Assembly: GCA_003339415.1 (NCBI GenBank)
Contig: PDHQ01000230.1
Location: forward strand, 1-56,548
Direction of reading: 5' to 3'
DNA length: 56,548 nt
From: Ophiocordyceps camponoti-saundersi (nom. inval.)
Lineage: Eukaryota > Ascomycota > Sordariomycetes > Hypocreales > Ophiocordycipitaceae
Position numbers and translations under genes: made by a program. Positions 1 through 10,469 of this stretch are shown here, piece after piece. The notes beneath the pieces are model-generated. The model was not told where the DNA came from. It worked only from the letters and a program-made list of their open reading frames with translations, and ran no database searches. Positions within the stretch are counted from its first letter, which is position 1; every line of letters starts with the position of its first letter.

Positions 1-127
1 AATAAAAATACTAATAAAAATACTAATAAAAATACTAATAAAAATACTAATAAAAATACTAATAAAAATACTAATAAAAATACTAATAAAAATACTAATA
101 AAAATACTAATAAAAATACTAATAAAA
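1..127. repeat. 12-bp tandem repeat (aataaaaatact)n
   Basis: A perfect 12-bp unit is repeated about 10.5 times from the first base of the window, so the array probably continues to the left. Copies are identical, unlike the RIP-scarred DNA to the right. The unit contains neither CpA nor TpG, so RIP could not have altered it. It does not resemble a fungal telomere repeat (TTAGGG). Confidence 0.95.
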
Positions 128-229
128 GTTTAAAAAAATATTTATTTAACTAAAAAAACCTAGATTAAACTAAGTAAAAAAACTAGCTAAATAAATATAA
201 ATAATAAGTATTTAATCCTCTTCTTTACC

Positions 230-3160
230 TTCCTTATATTCTTTTTTAAGTAAGCTTAAATCCTTATTCTAGCTCTTAAGTAAAATAAGCTTCTTTATTA
301 TTTCTAAATAAGGTTAATTCCAGCTTTTAGTTATTATATTCGCGCTAATCGAAAAAGCGCTTTCGATTAAAGTAGAGGTAGCTATAATTAATAAATAACA
401 TTATGCTAAAATAGCTAGAATAAGGAATCTAGCTTTCTGCTACTTTTAGTATTTAAGGATATTATCCTGAAAATAATTAGTAAGTTAAATAAAAAAGGGA
501 AAAATTTAAAAAAAATTAATACTTACCTTTTTCTTAATATATAGCTTTAAAAAGTAAAAAATAAACTCTTCCGGGCTATTTTCTTTATCTGAATTAATAA
601 AAAAGTTATCGGAAAAGTTAGAATTAGCTAGGCTAGGGGCCTTAGAAAAAGTAGTATTTTTCTAAGTTACTTCTTCTTTTATCTTAAAATAATATTAGTA
701 AAAATAAATAAAGGAAAAATAAATAAAAGAAAAATAAATAAAGGAAAAAATAACTTACTTAAAGTACTTAGCTTTAAACTAATCTAAAACGTCCTTTTTA
801 AAGCCGGAATAAAAGGCTAAAAGCTAATTTTCCTAAAAGTAGTTAAGTTTAAGTTTTAGGTCGAGGATTATACTAAATAAGTATAATAAGTAACCCTTAT
901 AATTAGTACAGGTTAGTTTTTTAGGAAAATATTTTTCTAGCTTATTTTTCCCTTATAAAATACTTAAAAGAAAGAGGTTATAATAGTTTAACTAAGAAAA
1001 TAATTAATAAAAATATAAAAAAAGACTTACTAGTCCCGGGGCTAAATTCGTATATTAAGCCTTAATTTCGTAATCTATAGCTAAGGAATTTAGCTTTTTA
1101 TAAATTATATAAATATAAAGTAAAGCTTCTAAAGCCGTAATATAAAGTTATCCTTAGAGCCTTATAGAAGGCTTTAAAAAAATCTTAAAAAGTCGTTTTA
1201 GGTTAGTTAGGGTCTCCTATTTAGCGTTATTTATAACGTTCTTTTTTAATTCTTTATTTATTATATTATTTATAGTATAAAGAATTACTAGCTTAAGCTA
1301 AAGCGCTATACTTAGCATATAGAAGGTTAAATTCTAGCGCGTAGTATTATCTAAAAAATATTAGTTAAAATAATATTATTAATAAAAAATAATACTTACC
1401 TAAAGGAATTTTTTCCTTATTTAAATCCGAAGGAATAGTGCCTTAGTTTTTTGCTCTTTTAAGCCCTTCTTTAAAGAGTTTTTTCAGCTCTATATTATAT
1501 TTTAAAATAGTAATAACACGTCGAAGCCCGTTAAAAAGTACTAAAAAAAATTAGTTAAATAAATAAATAAATAAATAAAAAATACTTACTAGAAAAATTC
1601 GTATCTTTTATCTATATTTCTATATTATCTATTTCTAAAGCTATTATTTCTAAATTAATATAGTTAAATAAAATAGCGTTATTTAAGGCCGAAGAAAGGA
1701 AAGCTTTTAGCATATCTTATATTATAAGGTTAATAATATACGCTATATAGCGCAAATCTCCCTTAAAACTCTTCGAAAAAAGGCTTAAATAAGCCTCTTT
1801 ATAAGAGGCTGCAAAGGTATTATTATTGCCCGCGTTTTCCCTTATAAAGCTATTAAAATATTAGTTAAAAAGCCTTATAAAAGCTAGGCTAAGAGCCTAA
1901 GGGTAATAAATAATAATAAAATAACTTACCTAAAAATTATTAAATAATTTAAAGCCGGATAAGGGCTTAAAGTAAGAAGAGCTTCTTAGAGGATATAAAC
2001 GCTTATATAGCGTTCGGATAATTCGTAAAAGCCTGTTTTTTTAATTAATAAAATAGTTAAAAAGAAAGAAAAAAATAATAAATAAACTTACTAATAAGGT
2101 AATAATTTAACGTAAAATCTAAGGAAATATACGTTAAAATAATCCCTATATACGCTGCTTAAGCGTTCGAGGTTTAGATATCGAATATAAGGTTAAAAAC
2201 CTTAAGGTTTTCGATATACTTATTTAATTTGCTATTAAGCAAATTAAGCTTTTCTTTAAATTCGTTATTTAAAAGCTTTTTAAGCTTTGTTAGGTAAATT
2301 TTAAAATAGGCCCTAGTAAAGAAATTAGTAATATAAGTTAAAAAAAAGGTTAAAAAGGGTTAAAAAAGGTTAAAAATAGTTAAAAAGAGTTAAAAAGAAG
2401 TAAATAAAATAAAGAAAAATAAAGAACTTATAGGTTATAGAAGCTTAAAAGCTCCGAAAAAGAGGCTAAGCTAATAGCGTTAAAAGAGATATTATTACTA
2501 ATTAAAAAGGATAAAATCTTCTTATAAGCCTTAGTTAAATTAAACTCTAAACGCTATTTTTTAGCTTAAAATTCCTTAAAAAAGTTAGGTTTCTCTCCTT
2601 AAGGCTCTAAATAAAGTAAAATATTAGTAATAAATAATTAAATAAATAAATAAATAAAAACTTACTTCTCTTTCTTCCTTATTTTTCACTTTCTTTACTA
2701 AAAGCTATACCTTCGTAGTAGCGTTCGTAATGCCTTCCTAAGTTTATATAGATCTTCTAATTAATTATATATTCGAAGGCCTTATTATAGCTATAATAAA
2801 TAGTTAATAAAGAGAAAAAAATAAAAAAAATATATATACTTACGTAGTATAAATATATAAGACTCGGCGCTATTACTATAAATTAATAAGTAAAAGCTTC
2901 CTCGTAAAAAGCTTATACTAAAAGATATAAGGCTTAAGGCTTAAATCCGGCTCTAACTTAAAGTTTTCCTTATTATATTTCGATATAGAATAATTAGTTC
3001 GAAGCGTATTTTTTTCTAGGTTTTTTCCTTTTTCCTATTTTTTTACTATAAATTTATTAGTATTTTTTTTACTATTTTTACTATTTTTTTTTACTTTTTT
3101 TACCTTTTTCTTCTTTTTCGGTAATAAACGAAGCTTAAGAATTAACGCCTAAAGTAGGCT
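230..3160 (-). pseudogene. hAT-family transposase gene, RIP-inactivated, intron-rich
   Basis: The minus strand keeps the C-terminal hAT dimerisation signature: at about 330-400 it reads I-A-T-S-T-L-I-E-S-A-F-S-I-S-A-N-I-I-T-K, matching the family pattern ATSxxxERxFSxxxxIxTxxR. Upstream, residues in the pattern W-K-Y/P-I-L-A.. C-Y-L fit the family's 'WW..P.LA..A.dyL' segment. The rest is broken by TAA/TAG at former Gln/Trp codons and no ATG start survives, so the 5' limit (about 3160) is a guess. At least nine short introns with clear fungal splice signals interrupt it (separate entry). hAT transposases cut and paste elements with 8-bp target duplications; terminal inverted repeats were not identified. 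Superfamily call is good; zinc finger and DDE residues were not located. Confidence 0.7.
467..2843 (-). other. Nine spliceosomal introns of the decayed hAT gene
   Basis: Read on the minus strand, introns span 467-526, 683-758, 1351-1399, 1541-1589, 1850-1929, 2033-2091, 2313-2431, 2607-2665 and 2791-2843 (49-119 nt). Eight start GTAAGT; the 2313-2431 intron starts ATAAGT, a RIP-type G-to-A change. All end in AG, several in TTTTTAG or TTTTCAG, and most carry a TTAACTAAT or TTACTAAT branch-site-like motif 10-20 nt before the 3' end. Several are filled with TAAA or GTTAAAAA short repeats. A tenth candidate (992-1030, 39 nt) has good ends but is very short. The regular spacing and shared signals make chance unlikely. 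Confidence 0.75.
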
Positions 3161-3429
3161 ACGAAGAACGTTTAAAAAACGAAGAGGTATTAGGCCCGGC
3201 CCTAAAGGGCCTAGCCTCTATAACTTTAAGACCTTCCGAAAACTTAGAAGTAGGGGAAGCAGAGGCTTCGGTAAGCGCGTATAAGGTAAATATAATAAAA
3301 AGAGTTACGTAATTAGTGGAATTAAAAAGAAAAGAAGAGGTTGCGAATAGTGCTTTTTTTATCGAATTTAGATAAGAAACGAAGTAGAAATCGTTAAAGA
3401 AAGGAAAAAGAAAAGAAAGAGAAAGTTAA

Positions 3430-5198
3430 AAGGGGAATTCCTATACTTTATACTACTAGAGCGTAGGAAATTCGGTATATAGGGTAGGTAGCTAGGAAGC
3501 GCGGAAAATTCTAGTATTTCCTAGTATTTTCGGGACTTTCTATAAGTACCCTAGTTATTTTTTTATAGCAGTAGAAGGTAGTAACGTTAGTAAAAGTATA
3601 TTTCCTAGCATTTCTAAAGTATTATAGGCTAGTGCGGGGTTTTATACTCTTCCCTCCTAGAAAGAGGCAGAAAAAATGCCCTACTTACCTAAAATAGAAG
3701 GGCCTACTTTTTTATAACTTATAACCTTTTAAAAAATCTATATATAATTTTTTATAAAAAATAGATAATTAAAAGGTGCTTAAATTAATTAAAAAGGCTT
3801 ATTTTCCTAAATATATAATAAATCTATTAAAGAAAAGATTTTATATAAATTTAAATAGAGAGAAAATAATTTAGGTAAAAATAGATAAAAATAAAAAGAT
3901 AGCTTATAAAGCTTAAAATAGTTTTTAATTAGGAAAACCTTATAATAATATAATTTTTTTAATATAAAAGAAAAAAATAAATATATATATATTAATTATT
4001 AAGGCTTTAAAAAGCTATATAAAAATAAATTAAAAATAATTCTAAGAGTAAAATTAGCGAATAATTATTATAGAATTTTAAAATATATTTTTTCTTAATT
4101 TATTACTAATATTTTATTATATATAAGTAAAGAAGAAAAAGACTATATTTTCTACTACTAGAACGTAAAAAATTCGGTATATAAGGTAAGTAGCTAGGAA
4201 GCGCGGAAAATTCTAGTATTACTTAGTATTTTTAGGACTTTTATAAGTACCTTAGTTATTTTTTTATAACGGTGGAAAGTAGTAACGTTAGCAAAAGTAT
4301 ATTTCCTAGTATTTCTAAAATATTATAAGCTAGTGCGGGGTTTTATACTCTTCCCTCCTAGAAAGAGGGAGAAAAAACGCCCCACTTACCTAAAATAGAA
4401 GGGCCTACTTTTTTATAACTTATAACTTTTTAAAAATTCTATATATAGTTTTTTATAAGAAATAGATAATTAAAAGGTATTTAAATTAATTAAAAAGGCT
4501 TATTTTCCTAAGTATATAATAAATTTATTAAAGAAAAGATTTTATATAAATTTAAATAAAGAGAAAATAATTTAAGTAAAAATAGATAAAAATAAAGAGA
4601 TAGCTTATAAAGCTTAAAATAGTTCTTAATTAGGAAAACCTTATAATAATATAATTTTTTTAATATAAAAGAAAAAAATAAATATATATATTAATTATTA
4701 AGGCTTTAAAAAGCTATATAAAAATAAATTAAAAATATTTCTAAAAGTAAAATTAGCGAATAACTATTATAGAATTTTAAAATATATTTTTTCTTAATTT
4801 ATTACTAATATTTTATTATATATAAGTAAAGAAGAAAAAGACTATACTTTCTACTACTAGAACGTAAGAAATTCGGTATATAAGGTAAGTAGCTAGGAAG
4901 CGCGGAAAATTCTAGTATTGCTTAGCATTTTCGGGACTTTTATAAGTACCTTAGTTATTTTTTTATAGCGGTAGAAAGTAGTAACGTTAGCAAAAGTATA
5001 TTTCCTAGTATTTCTAAAAGCTAGTGCGGGGTTTTATACTTTTCCTTCTTAGAAATAAGTAGAAAAAACGCCCTATTTACTTAAAATAGAAAGGCCTACT
5101 TTTTCCTAACTTATAACTTTTTAAAGATTTTATATATAAATTTTTATAAAATATAGATAATTATAAAATACTTAAAATAATTAAAAAGGCTTATTTTC
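3430..5198. repeat. Tandem array, period about 700 bp, 2.5 units
   Basis: The same block recurs with the landmark ttcggtatat at 3471, 4173 and 4872 (spacings 702 and 699). Each unit begins near 'ctactactagaacgta', carries a GC-richer part ending in 'gggcctactttttta', then a very AT-rich half. The units differ mainly by C/T and G/A changes, as expected for RIP acting on duplicated DNA. The third unit is cut at 5198 by the miniature LTR element; after that insertion only about 12 bases (6036-6047) clearly continue the unit. No coding potential was recognised. It could be an internal subrepeat of a larger transposon or a local satellite. Confidence 0.85.
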
Positions 5199-5353
5199 TG
5201 TTGCACAGCAGCACTGATGAAGGTGTTGATATTCCTGATTGTTGATGTCTGTGTTATCACTGTGCTAGGTCTGTGTGGCAAGGCCAGGCCCTAGAAGAGG
5301 GCCGGCAGCGCTGACTAACTAAGAGGGAGGCCTATAGGGTAGGCCGTACAACA
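5199..5353 (-). repeat. TRIM 3' LTR (left copy)
   Basis: This 155-bp LTR begins TGTTG and ends CAACA and is identical to the copy at 5881-6035. It is the 3' LTR if the element runs on the minus strand. Identity of the two LTRs means essentially no mutation since insertion. Confidence 0.93.
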
Positions 5354-5362
5354 CTACCCCCC
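5354..5362 (-). other. Polypurine tract of the TRIM
   Basis: On the minus strand GGGGGGTAG directly abuts the 3' LTR. This is where plus-strand DNA synthesis would be primed, and it supports minus-strand orientation. Confidence 0.7.
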
Positions 5363-5868
5363 AGCGCTGCCACCGTGGGCAGCCCACAACAAACTGAAAA
5401 TAGCTTCATTTTTTATCCCTTCCGGCCGTCTTCCTAGATCCGTCGTTTTTGTCGATAATCAAAGCTCTTACCATCAGGCTAAATAGCTCTCTTGATGACC
5501 TTTTATGGCGGCTCTTTTCTGCTTCTCTGGCAGTACTTGACTAACATGGACTCTCAGTCTTTGGTCCAATTTGCTCTTCATTGTCGTGTATTTTTTTCAA
5601 ATTTTGATCAGATTCTGGATAGGCTCTCGTAGGCTCCCGCGGGCTTCCGTAGATAGGGTGTTTTTTTTTAGTCTTTTTAGTAGGAAAATCCCGGGTCGAA
5701 AGGCCGGGTCGAAAAATCAGGAAAAATCAGGAAAAATTTTCATCAGTCGGTTTCCTAGGTCCTAGGTCCTAGGGGGCCGGGCCGGGCCCTTCTTTTTCTT
5801 CTTCTTCATCGTGTGCCGTAGGAAGCTATGAAAAGCGGACTCAAAATGCAATTTGCGCGAAGCGCAGA

Positions 5869-5880
5869 GGGGTCATAACC
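5869..5880 (-). other. Primer-binding site matching initiator tRNA-Met anticodon stem-loop
   Basis: The plus strand reads ggggtcataacc immediately inside the right LTR. Eukaryotic initiator tRNA-Met contains GGGCTCATAACC in its anticodon arm, so 11 of 12 bases match. Use of a cleaved initiator-tRNA half as primer is known from copia and Ty5-type elements. This site sets the orientation of the TRIM. Confidence 0.75.
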
Positions 5881-6035
5881 TGTTGCACAGCAGCACTGAT
5901 GAAGGTGTTGATATTCCTGATTGTTGATGTCTGTGTTATCACTGTGCTAGGTCTGTGTGGCAAGGCCAGGCCCTAGAAGAGGGCCGGCAGCGCTGACTAA
6001 CTAAGAGGGAGGCCTATAGGGTAGGCCGTACAACA
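5881..6035 (-). repeat. TRIM 5' LTR (right copy)
   Basis: The 155 bp are identical to 5199-5353. It is followed on the plus strand by the second copy of the TTTTC target duplication (6036-6040). A transcription start within it is expected but not visible from sequence alone. Confidence 0.93.
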
Positions 6036-6040
6036 TTTTC

Positions 6041-7073
6041 CTAAGTAAATATTTATAATATTTAAAATATAATATTTTTATTTTTTTTAAAAAAATAGAT
6101 AAAATAATTTTAAAAAATATTAAAAAAATAGAATTATTTAAATAAGTTATAAGTATTTTAAAAACTTAAGATTCTTATAATAATAAAAGAATTATAATTA
6201 ATTATAATATTTTTATAAAAATATACTTTTTTAAATAATTAAAAATAATATTATAAAAAATAATTAAAATATTTTTTTTAAGTTTTTATAATAAAGAAAT
6301 AATATAATATTTTTTTCCTATTTTTTCTTATTTATAAGCTTATTAATTAGCGAGATAATAAAATTATTACTTTTTATATAAAGCTTTATTAAGATTTTAT
6401 AAAGAGAAAAGAAACTCGGTTTCTTAAAAAGTAGAAAAAAGACGTTTTATTTTATTTCTAGCTTATTAAAATAACTATAATATTAAGATTTTTATATAAT
6501 ATGCTCTTTATAATAAAGTTTCTTATATAATTTATTTTCTATTTTTATCTTTTATATCTATAAGTTAATTTAAATATTAGTATTCTAAGAGTTTAGTATA
6601 AGGTAGGAGTTTTAAGTATTTTTTTAAAAATATTATATAAATACTTAAAAATATAATAAAATAATAAATATAAATTAGATAAGGCTTATTTTATTATATA
6701 TAGAATATAACTTATTATAGCTTTTTTAAGCTTTATATAATATTATTAATTTATATAAGGGAAATTTACTAATATTTTTATATCTCTTTATATAATTTTT
6801 TTAAAATTAAGAAAAAAATATTAAAAAACTAAGAAGAACTATATTATACTTATAGCTTTCTAATTAACTTATAAAAGTTTTTTATTTATTTATTTATTTA
6901 TTTTATAGTTTTTTTACTATACTTTTTCTTACTTTATAATATTAATTTCTTTTTTAAAATTCGTAATTTCTTATTTTCTTAGCTTTTATAAGCGTTATTT
7001 ATTATTCTTAATTAGAAAAATTATATAAATCTATTTTTAGAAAAAATTATAAAAAATTATAAATAATTTTTTT
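6041..7073. other. AT-rich stretch without recognisable gene
   Basis: About 1 kb of very AT-rich, RIP-like sequence. The first bases continue the tandem unit interrupted by the TRIM, then the similarity fades. No protein motif was recognised on either strand; runs of A or T and short repeats (tttatttatttattta near 6885) are all that stands out. Confidence 0.6.
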
Positions 7074-7209
7074 AAAAAAATCACTTATAATATAATTTTT
7101 TTTACGTGATTTAAATTATAGATAAAAAAAATCACTTATAAGTGATTTAAATTACGGAAAAAAAAATCACGAAAAATCACTCACATAATCACTTATAAGT
7201 GATTTTTTT
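7074..7209. mobile_element. 136-bp palindromic MITE-like element
   Basis: A 17-bp perfect inverted repeat bounds the unit: AAAAAAATCACTTATAA at 7074-7090 and its reverse complement at 7193-7209. Inside, the same core forms a complete palindrome (7129-7148, aaatcacttataagtgattt), and another half-copy reads tacgtgatttaaatta. The unit keeps TCAC/GTGA, so CpA survives here although the flanks have lost it. Length, perfect termini and lack of an ORF fit a MITE or a cruciform-forming repeat. No target duplication could be read because the flanks are homopolymeric. It lies just before the first recognisable copia remnant. Confidence 0.5.
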
Positions 7210-7989
7210 CTAACCCTACCTTAGACCCCCTAATATTATTTATTATAATATTAGAAAAAACTTTAATTTTTAGGAGTTTTATTCTAAGGCTACTACCTTA
7301 GGTATTATATATATTTAAGTCCCCGTTAAGGTATATTAGTTAGTTAGAAAAGTTAAATAATATTATACCCCCTTTTAACGCGCTTATAAGGTAATCTTAG
7401 CCGAACTTTAACCTAATATTAGTTAAGATTCTATCCTATAAATAGCTATAAAAGTAATTAATAATATAATAGGACCTAATAAACTTATTCTAACTTTTTT
7501 AGTTTTTAAAGCTTACTTATATATATACCTTAACTTAGCTCTAACTCCTTTTACTTTATAATAAGCTACCGCTATCTAGATAGCTATAACTAAACTCCGA
7601 AAATATTATACCTAATAGATAGTCCGTAATACTTTATCTATACGAAATAGCCCTAATATTTTTAATATTTTATAGCTACCTCTAAATAGCTAAGTTCGCG
7701 TTTAGCGTAAACTTAGTAAATAAATAGGACTATATACCTTTCTTTTTATTAATAGCTATAACGTTACTATTAATCTCCTATATAGATTTTATTCTTTCCG
7801 GTCTACGTATATCCGCCCCTTTTTAATACCTCTATATATAAGCCCCGAATCGATATTAACTTTACCTCCTCCTAATATTAACTTAACTTCGGCGCTATTC
7901 TAAATAACGCCCTATCTAAGGATTATTATATATATTCCTTAAAATCTCTTTATAGATAACGCCTTTATAATATAAAAAGAAAAAGATAA
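7210..7989 (+). other. Fully RIPed DNA upstream of the copia RT remnant
   Basis: Not one CpA or TpG dinucleotide is present from 7211 to 8040, whereas CpG occurs repeatedly. The position, directly upstream of the RT of C1, suggests the integrase/RT linker of the same polyprotein, but I recognise no motif. No gag, protease or 5' LTR of C1 was found, so C1 is probably 5'-truncated near here. Confidence 0.5.
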
Positions 7990-9166
7990 TATATCGTTAT
8001 CTCTTAAGTTTTAAGTTAAAGGAAAGATTATAATAGCTAGCTAATTTTTTAAGGCCTTAGATATTTAGGAAATTAATAACCTTATTAGCTATAATATCTT
8101 TTTCTTTAAAAAATATAATATTATTAAGTATTATAATATTTATATTTTTAAAGCCTATATAATTTAGGAAATTAAGAGGATAGGTACTAATTACTTATAC
8201 GAAAAATCTAAGCTTATTATTATAAGTTATAGCGATAAGGGTAAAGATATTATCCTTACCTAGTTTCTAATAATATAATAAGTTAGCTAGTAGCTTATTC
8301 TCGCTTTTACCCCGGCTACCTTTCTATTAGGCTTTAAACTAGCCCTATATAATATTACTTAAGTATACTTATAATTATAATCTAACCTTAAAAGGATTAT
8401 TATCGCTACGCTTCCCCTTAAGATAAAGGACCGGTATTTTTTAGATATTATAATTTATATTATTAAGCTATTATATAGTATTACGGAGGCTAGTATTTAT
8501 TAATTTTAAACTTACTAAAACTACTATTTTTAATAGCTATAGATATAAACGTTAACTTTCGATACTTACCTCCTTATTAAGTATAATAATTAAGCGCGTT
8601 TTAAGCTTATTAGTTTATAAACTAACGATATTTTTATACTTAATATAAAGGCTTTTAAATAATTAAAAAATAAGTAAATAACCGCCGCTTAGTCTTATAC
8701 TAAATTTAAGATTATCCTTTAAGCTAGGGATATTACGGATTTTAATAAATCTTAGATTAACCTTACCTTAAGTTTAATCTCCTTTCGATAAAAAGGCTAA
8801 GCGGCTAAAATTCGACTTATTAATTACTCCGCCCTAAATTACGCTTAATAATACCTCGAATAATATACCTAAGGTACTTATATCGCCTCTATCTATTAAC
8901 TTAAAGCCGCTTATAATCTTTTTATCGCTACCTAAAAATAATCTCTAAATAGAAAAAATTATAAAAAGCTTAATAAAAAGCTACGATAATAATAAAAGTA
9001 CTAAAATTAAGGATTACGATATATCCCTATACCGCTAAATAGTATAAAACTTTATATTTTTACTAACGGTTTTTTTAAAAATAATTTTAACCTATCCTTA
9101 TAAATTAAATATATTATTATATTTAGATAAAAGACTAGTAGTAAAGATAAGTTTACGCTCTCTAAG
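7990..9166 (+). pseudogene. C1 copia-type Pol: reverse transcriptase and start of RNase H
   Basis: Reading TAA/TAG as Gln, the frame follows the known fungal copia-type order: YEKS near 8200 (family: the YEKSRLV motif), LYNITQVYLQ near 8350 (family LRDITQAYxQ), then the active-site block. That block reads LQTNDIF at 8612-8634, where the family has QTDDT; the first Asp became Asn by a TG-to-TA change. RQKGQAAKIRL follows near 8790, then FTNGFFKNNFNLS near 9060 (family FTDGSFANNxDLS), the start of RNase H. The reading breaks at 9166, where element G1 is inserted, and resumes in the same frame at 12723. The pol would have copied element RNA in cytoplasmic particles. Killed by dozens of RIP stops. 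Confidence 0.8.
9162..9166. repeat. Left target-site duplication of G1 (ctaag)
   Basis: CTAAG precedes the 5' LTR; its partner at 12718-12722 reads TTAAG, differing by one C-to-T change. Deleting one copy plus the element restores the C1 reading frame. Confidence 0.75.
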
Positions 9167-9673
9167 TGTCGGTTAGGCATCCTTCCTAAGCCGAATAGGT
9201 AGCTAGAGTCGTATTATAAACTTCTTATAATAAAGATACTAATAGATTAAACTTAGAACACGTATACTATATTAACTTAGATAATAAGGTTCGGGTAACT
9301 TATTTAGATTATATAGCGTATAGGAATATTATATCTACCGTATAATATACTCTAGCTAATAAAGTTATAAAAGATTAAATAATAACTTTATTTATAACTT
9401 ATTACTCTCTTAAAAAATATAGAAAAGTAAATATATTATATATACGTTCTAGCTATATTCCCTCCTACCCTTAATTCCTATTATATTAACGATATATATT
9501 ATATTAATATTATATTAATTTTAGATTAGTATTATCTTAAGTTTAACTTCTCTTTATACGTGCCTCTAACCTATTATTTTATTTATATAGAGATAGTAAT
9601 CTTTATAATATATATTACGCGTATTTAACGCGTATTATATTCTTAAATAGCTAATAATATATATATTCTAATA
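9167..9673 (+). repeat. G1 5' LTR
   Basis: This 507-bp repeat matches 12211-12717 and, in reverse complement, 34777-35284 and 37863-38370. Copies differ mostly by C/T and G/A transitions. It retains TG at its start. Confidence 0.88.
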
Positions 9674-10455
9674 TTAGTAATTTTTCTTTTCTAGTTAGGA
9701 ATATTCGTTTTACTATATAGGTAGTTAAGGTATAATTAAGTTTTTTTAGTAGCTATCGTAAATCGAATTATTTTTCTACCTTTAAGAACTTATATAATTT
9801 AAGGTCTTATAGATACCTTTTACTTTACTAATTTATTAATAAGTTTAGGTCGATATTAGGTAAATATCTAATTATTTTCTTACTAATTCTAATATTACTT
9901 TCTAAGGTAACGTATATCGAATTATTTTTTATATTATCTTTTTATATTATTAAAAATAGATAAGGGCTATAAGGTAATAGTTACGATATTATATATTATT
10001 TCTAAGAAAATATAATATAACGCTATAATAGAATATTTAAGTTTATTAGCTAATTCCGTAGCTTTAGTTACTTTTAGATAGCTATAAGGCCGGTAGTTAA
10101 ATCCCTATAATATTTCTTATTCCTATATTATAATATTTATTAATTTAGTCTTATTATCTCTAGCCTTATCTTCGCTATTTAATTATTATTACTATACCCC
10201 CGGGGTAGTTTAACGCCTTTATAACGTATATTATTCTTCTTTATATCGTAGCTCCGGGGGCATAGTAAGGGTATTATACTCCCCTAGTAGCTTTTCTCTT
10301 TCTAGTCCGAGGATTAGAGAAACGAAAAATAAACGTAGTATAGTATACTAAATAAAGAACGCGATACTTAGTAAATCGTTACTAAGTTATCCGCGAAAAA
10401 TAGATAAGAAAAACTAAAATAATTATAAAGAGGGAAAGGAAAAAAAATTTTAAAA

Positions 10456-10469
10456 GGGGGGGGGGGGGG
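10456..10469 (+). repeat. Poly-G run followed by gtatatacc-type repeats
   Basis: Fourteen consecutive G are followed by a cluster of short palindromic GTATATAC-like words (to about 10570). The inverted copy in G2 has 16 C at 36992-37007, so the homopolymer is an ancestral feature of the element with variable length. Confidence 0.85.

Larger units (their letters stand above)
5354..5880 (-). other. Non-coding interior of the TRIM
   Basis: The 527-bp interior has short direct repeats (gaaaaatcag at about 5711, cctaggt three times near 5754-5774, ggccggg twice) and a CTT-rich run near 5790-5808. A 64-codon open frame at 5571-5765 (+) is Arg/Phe/Ser-rich, on the antisense strand of the element, and resembles no retroelement protein; it is not called as a gene. 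Confidence 0.75.
5199..6035 (-). mobile_element. Miniature LTR retrotransposon (TRIM), un-RIPed and recent
   Basis: The 837-bp element has two identical 155-bp LTRs (5199-5353 and 5881-6035) that start TGTTG and end CAACA, and a 5-bp target duplication TTTTC (5194-5198 and 6036-6040). Minus-strand polarity is inferred: next to the right LTR the minus strand reads GGTTATGACCCC, complementary but for one base to the initiator tRNA-Met anticodon stem-loop, and next to the left LTR it reads GGGGGGTAG, a polypurine tract. The 527-bp interior holds no credible ORF, so it must be mobilised by a partner, probably copia-type given the half-tRNA primer. It is the only stretch with normal CpA/TpG content and moderate GC, so it inserted after RIP of the surroundings or escaped it. 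Confidence 0.92.

Noticed and set aside
1..127. Telomere or centromere satellite
   Set aside because: The 12-bp unit is not TTAGGG-like and only about ten copies are visible; there is no subtelomeric gene context. It is kept as a plain tandem repeat.
992..1030. Tenth intron of the hAT gene
   Set aside because: The ends fit (GTAAGT...TAG) but 39 nt is shorter than usual for fungal introns; noted only as a candidate.
5571..5765. 64-codon open frame inside the miniature LTR element
   Set aside because: It lies on the strand opposite to the element's inferred polarity, has low-complexity Arg/Phe/Ser composition and no resemblance to Gag or Pol. It is open only because this segment escaped RIP.
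7074..7209. CRISPR-like array of palindromes
   Set aside because: Repeats are few, overlapping and unequally spaced, with no unique spacers; the context is eukaryotic.
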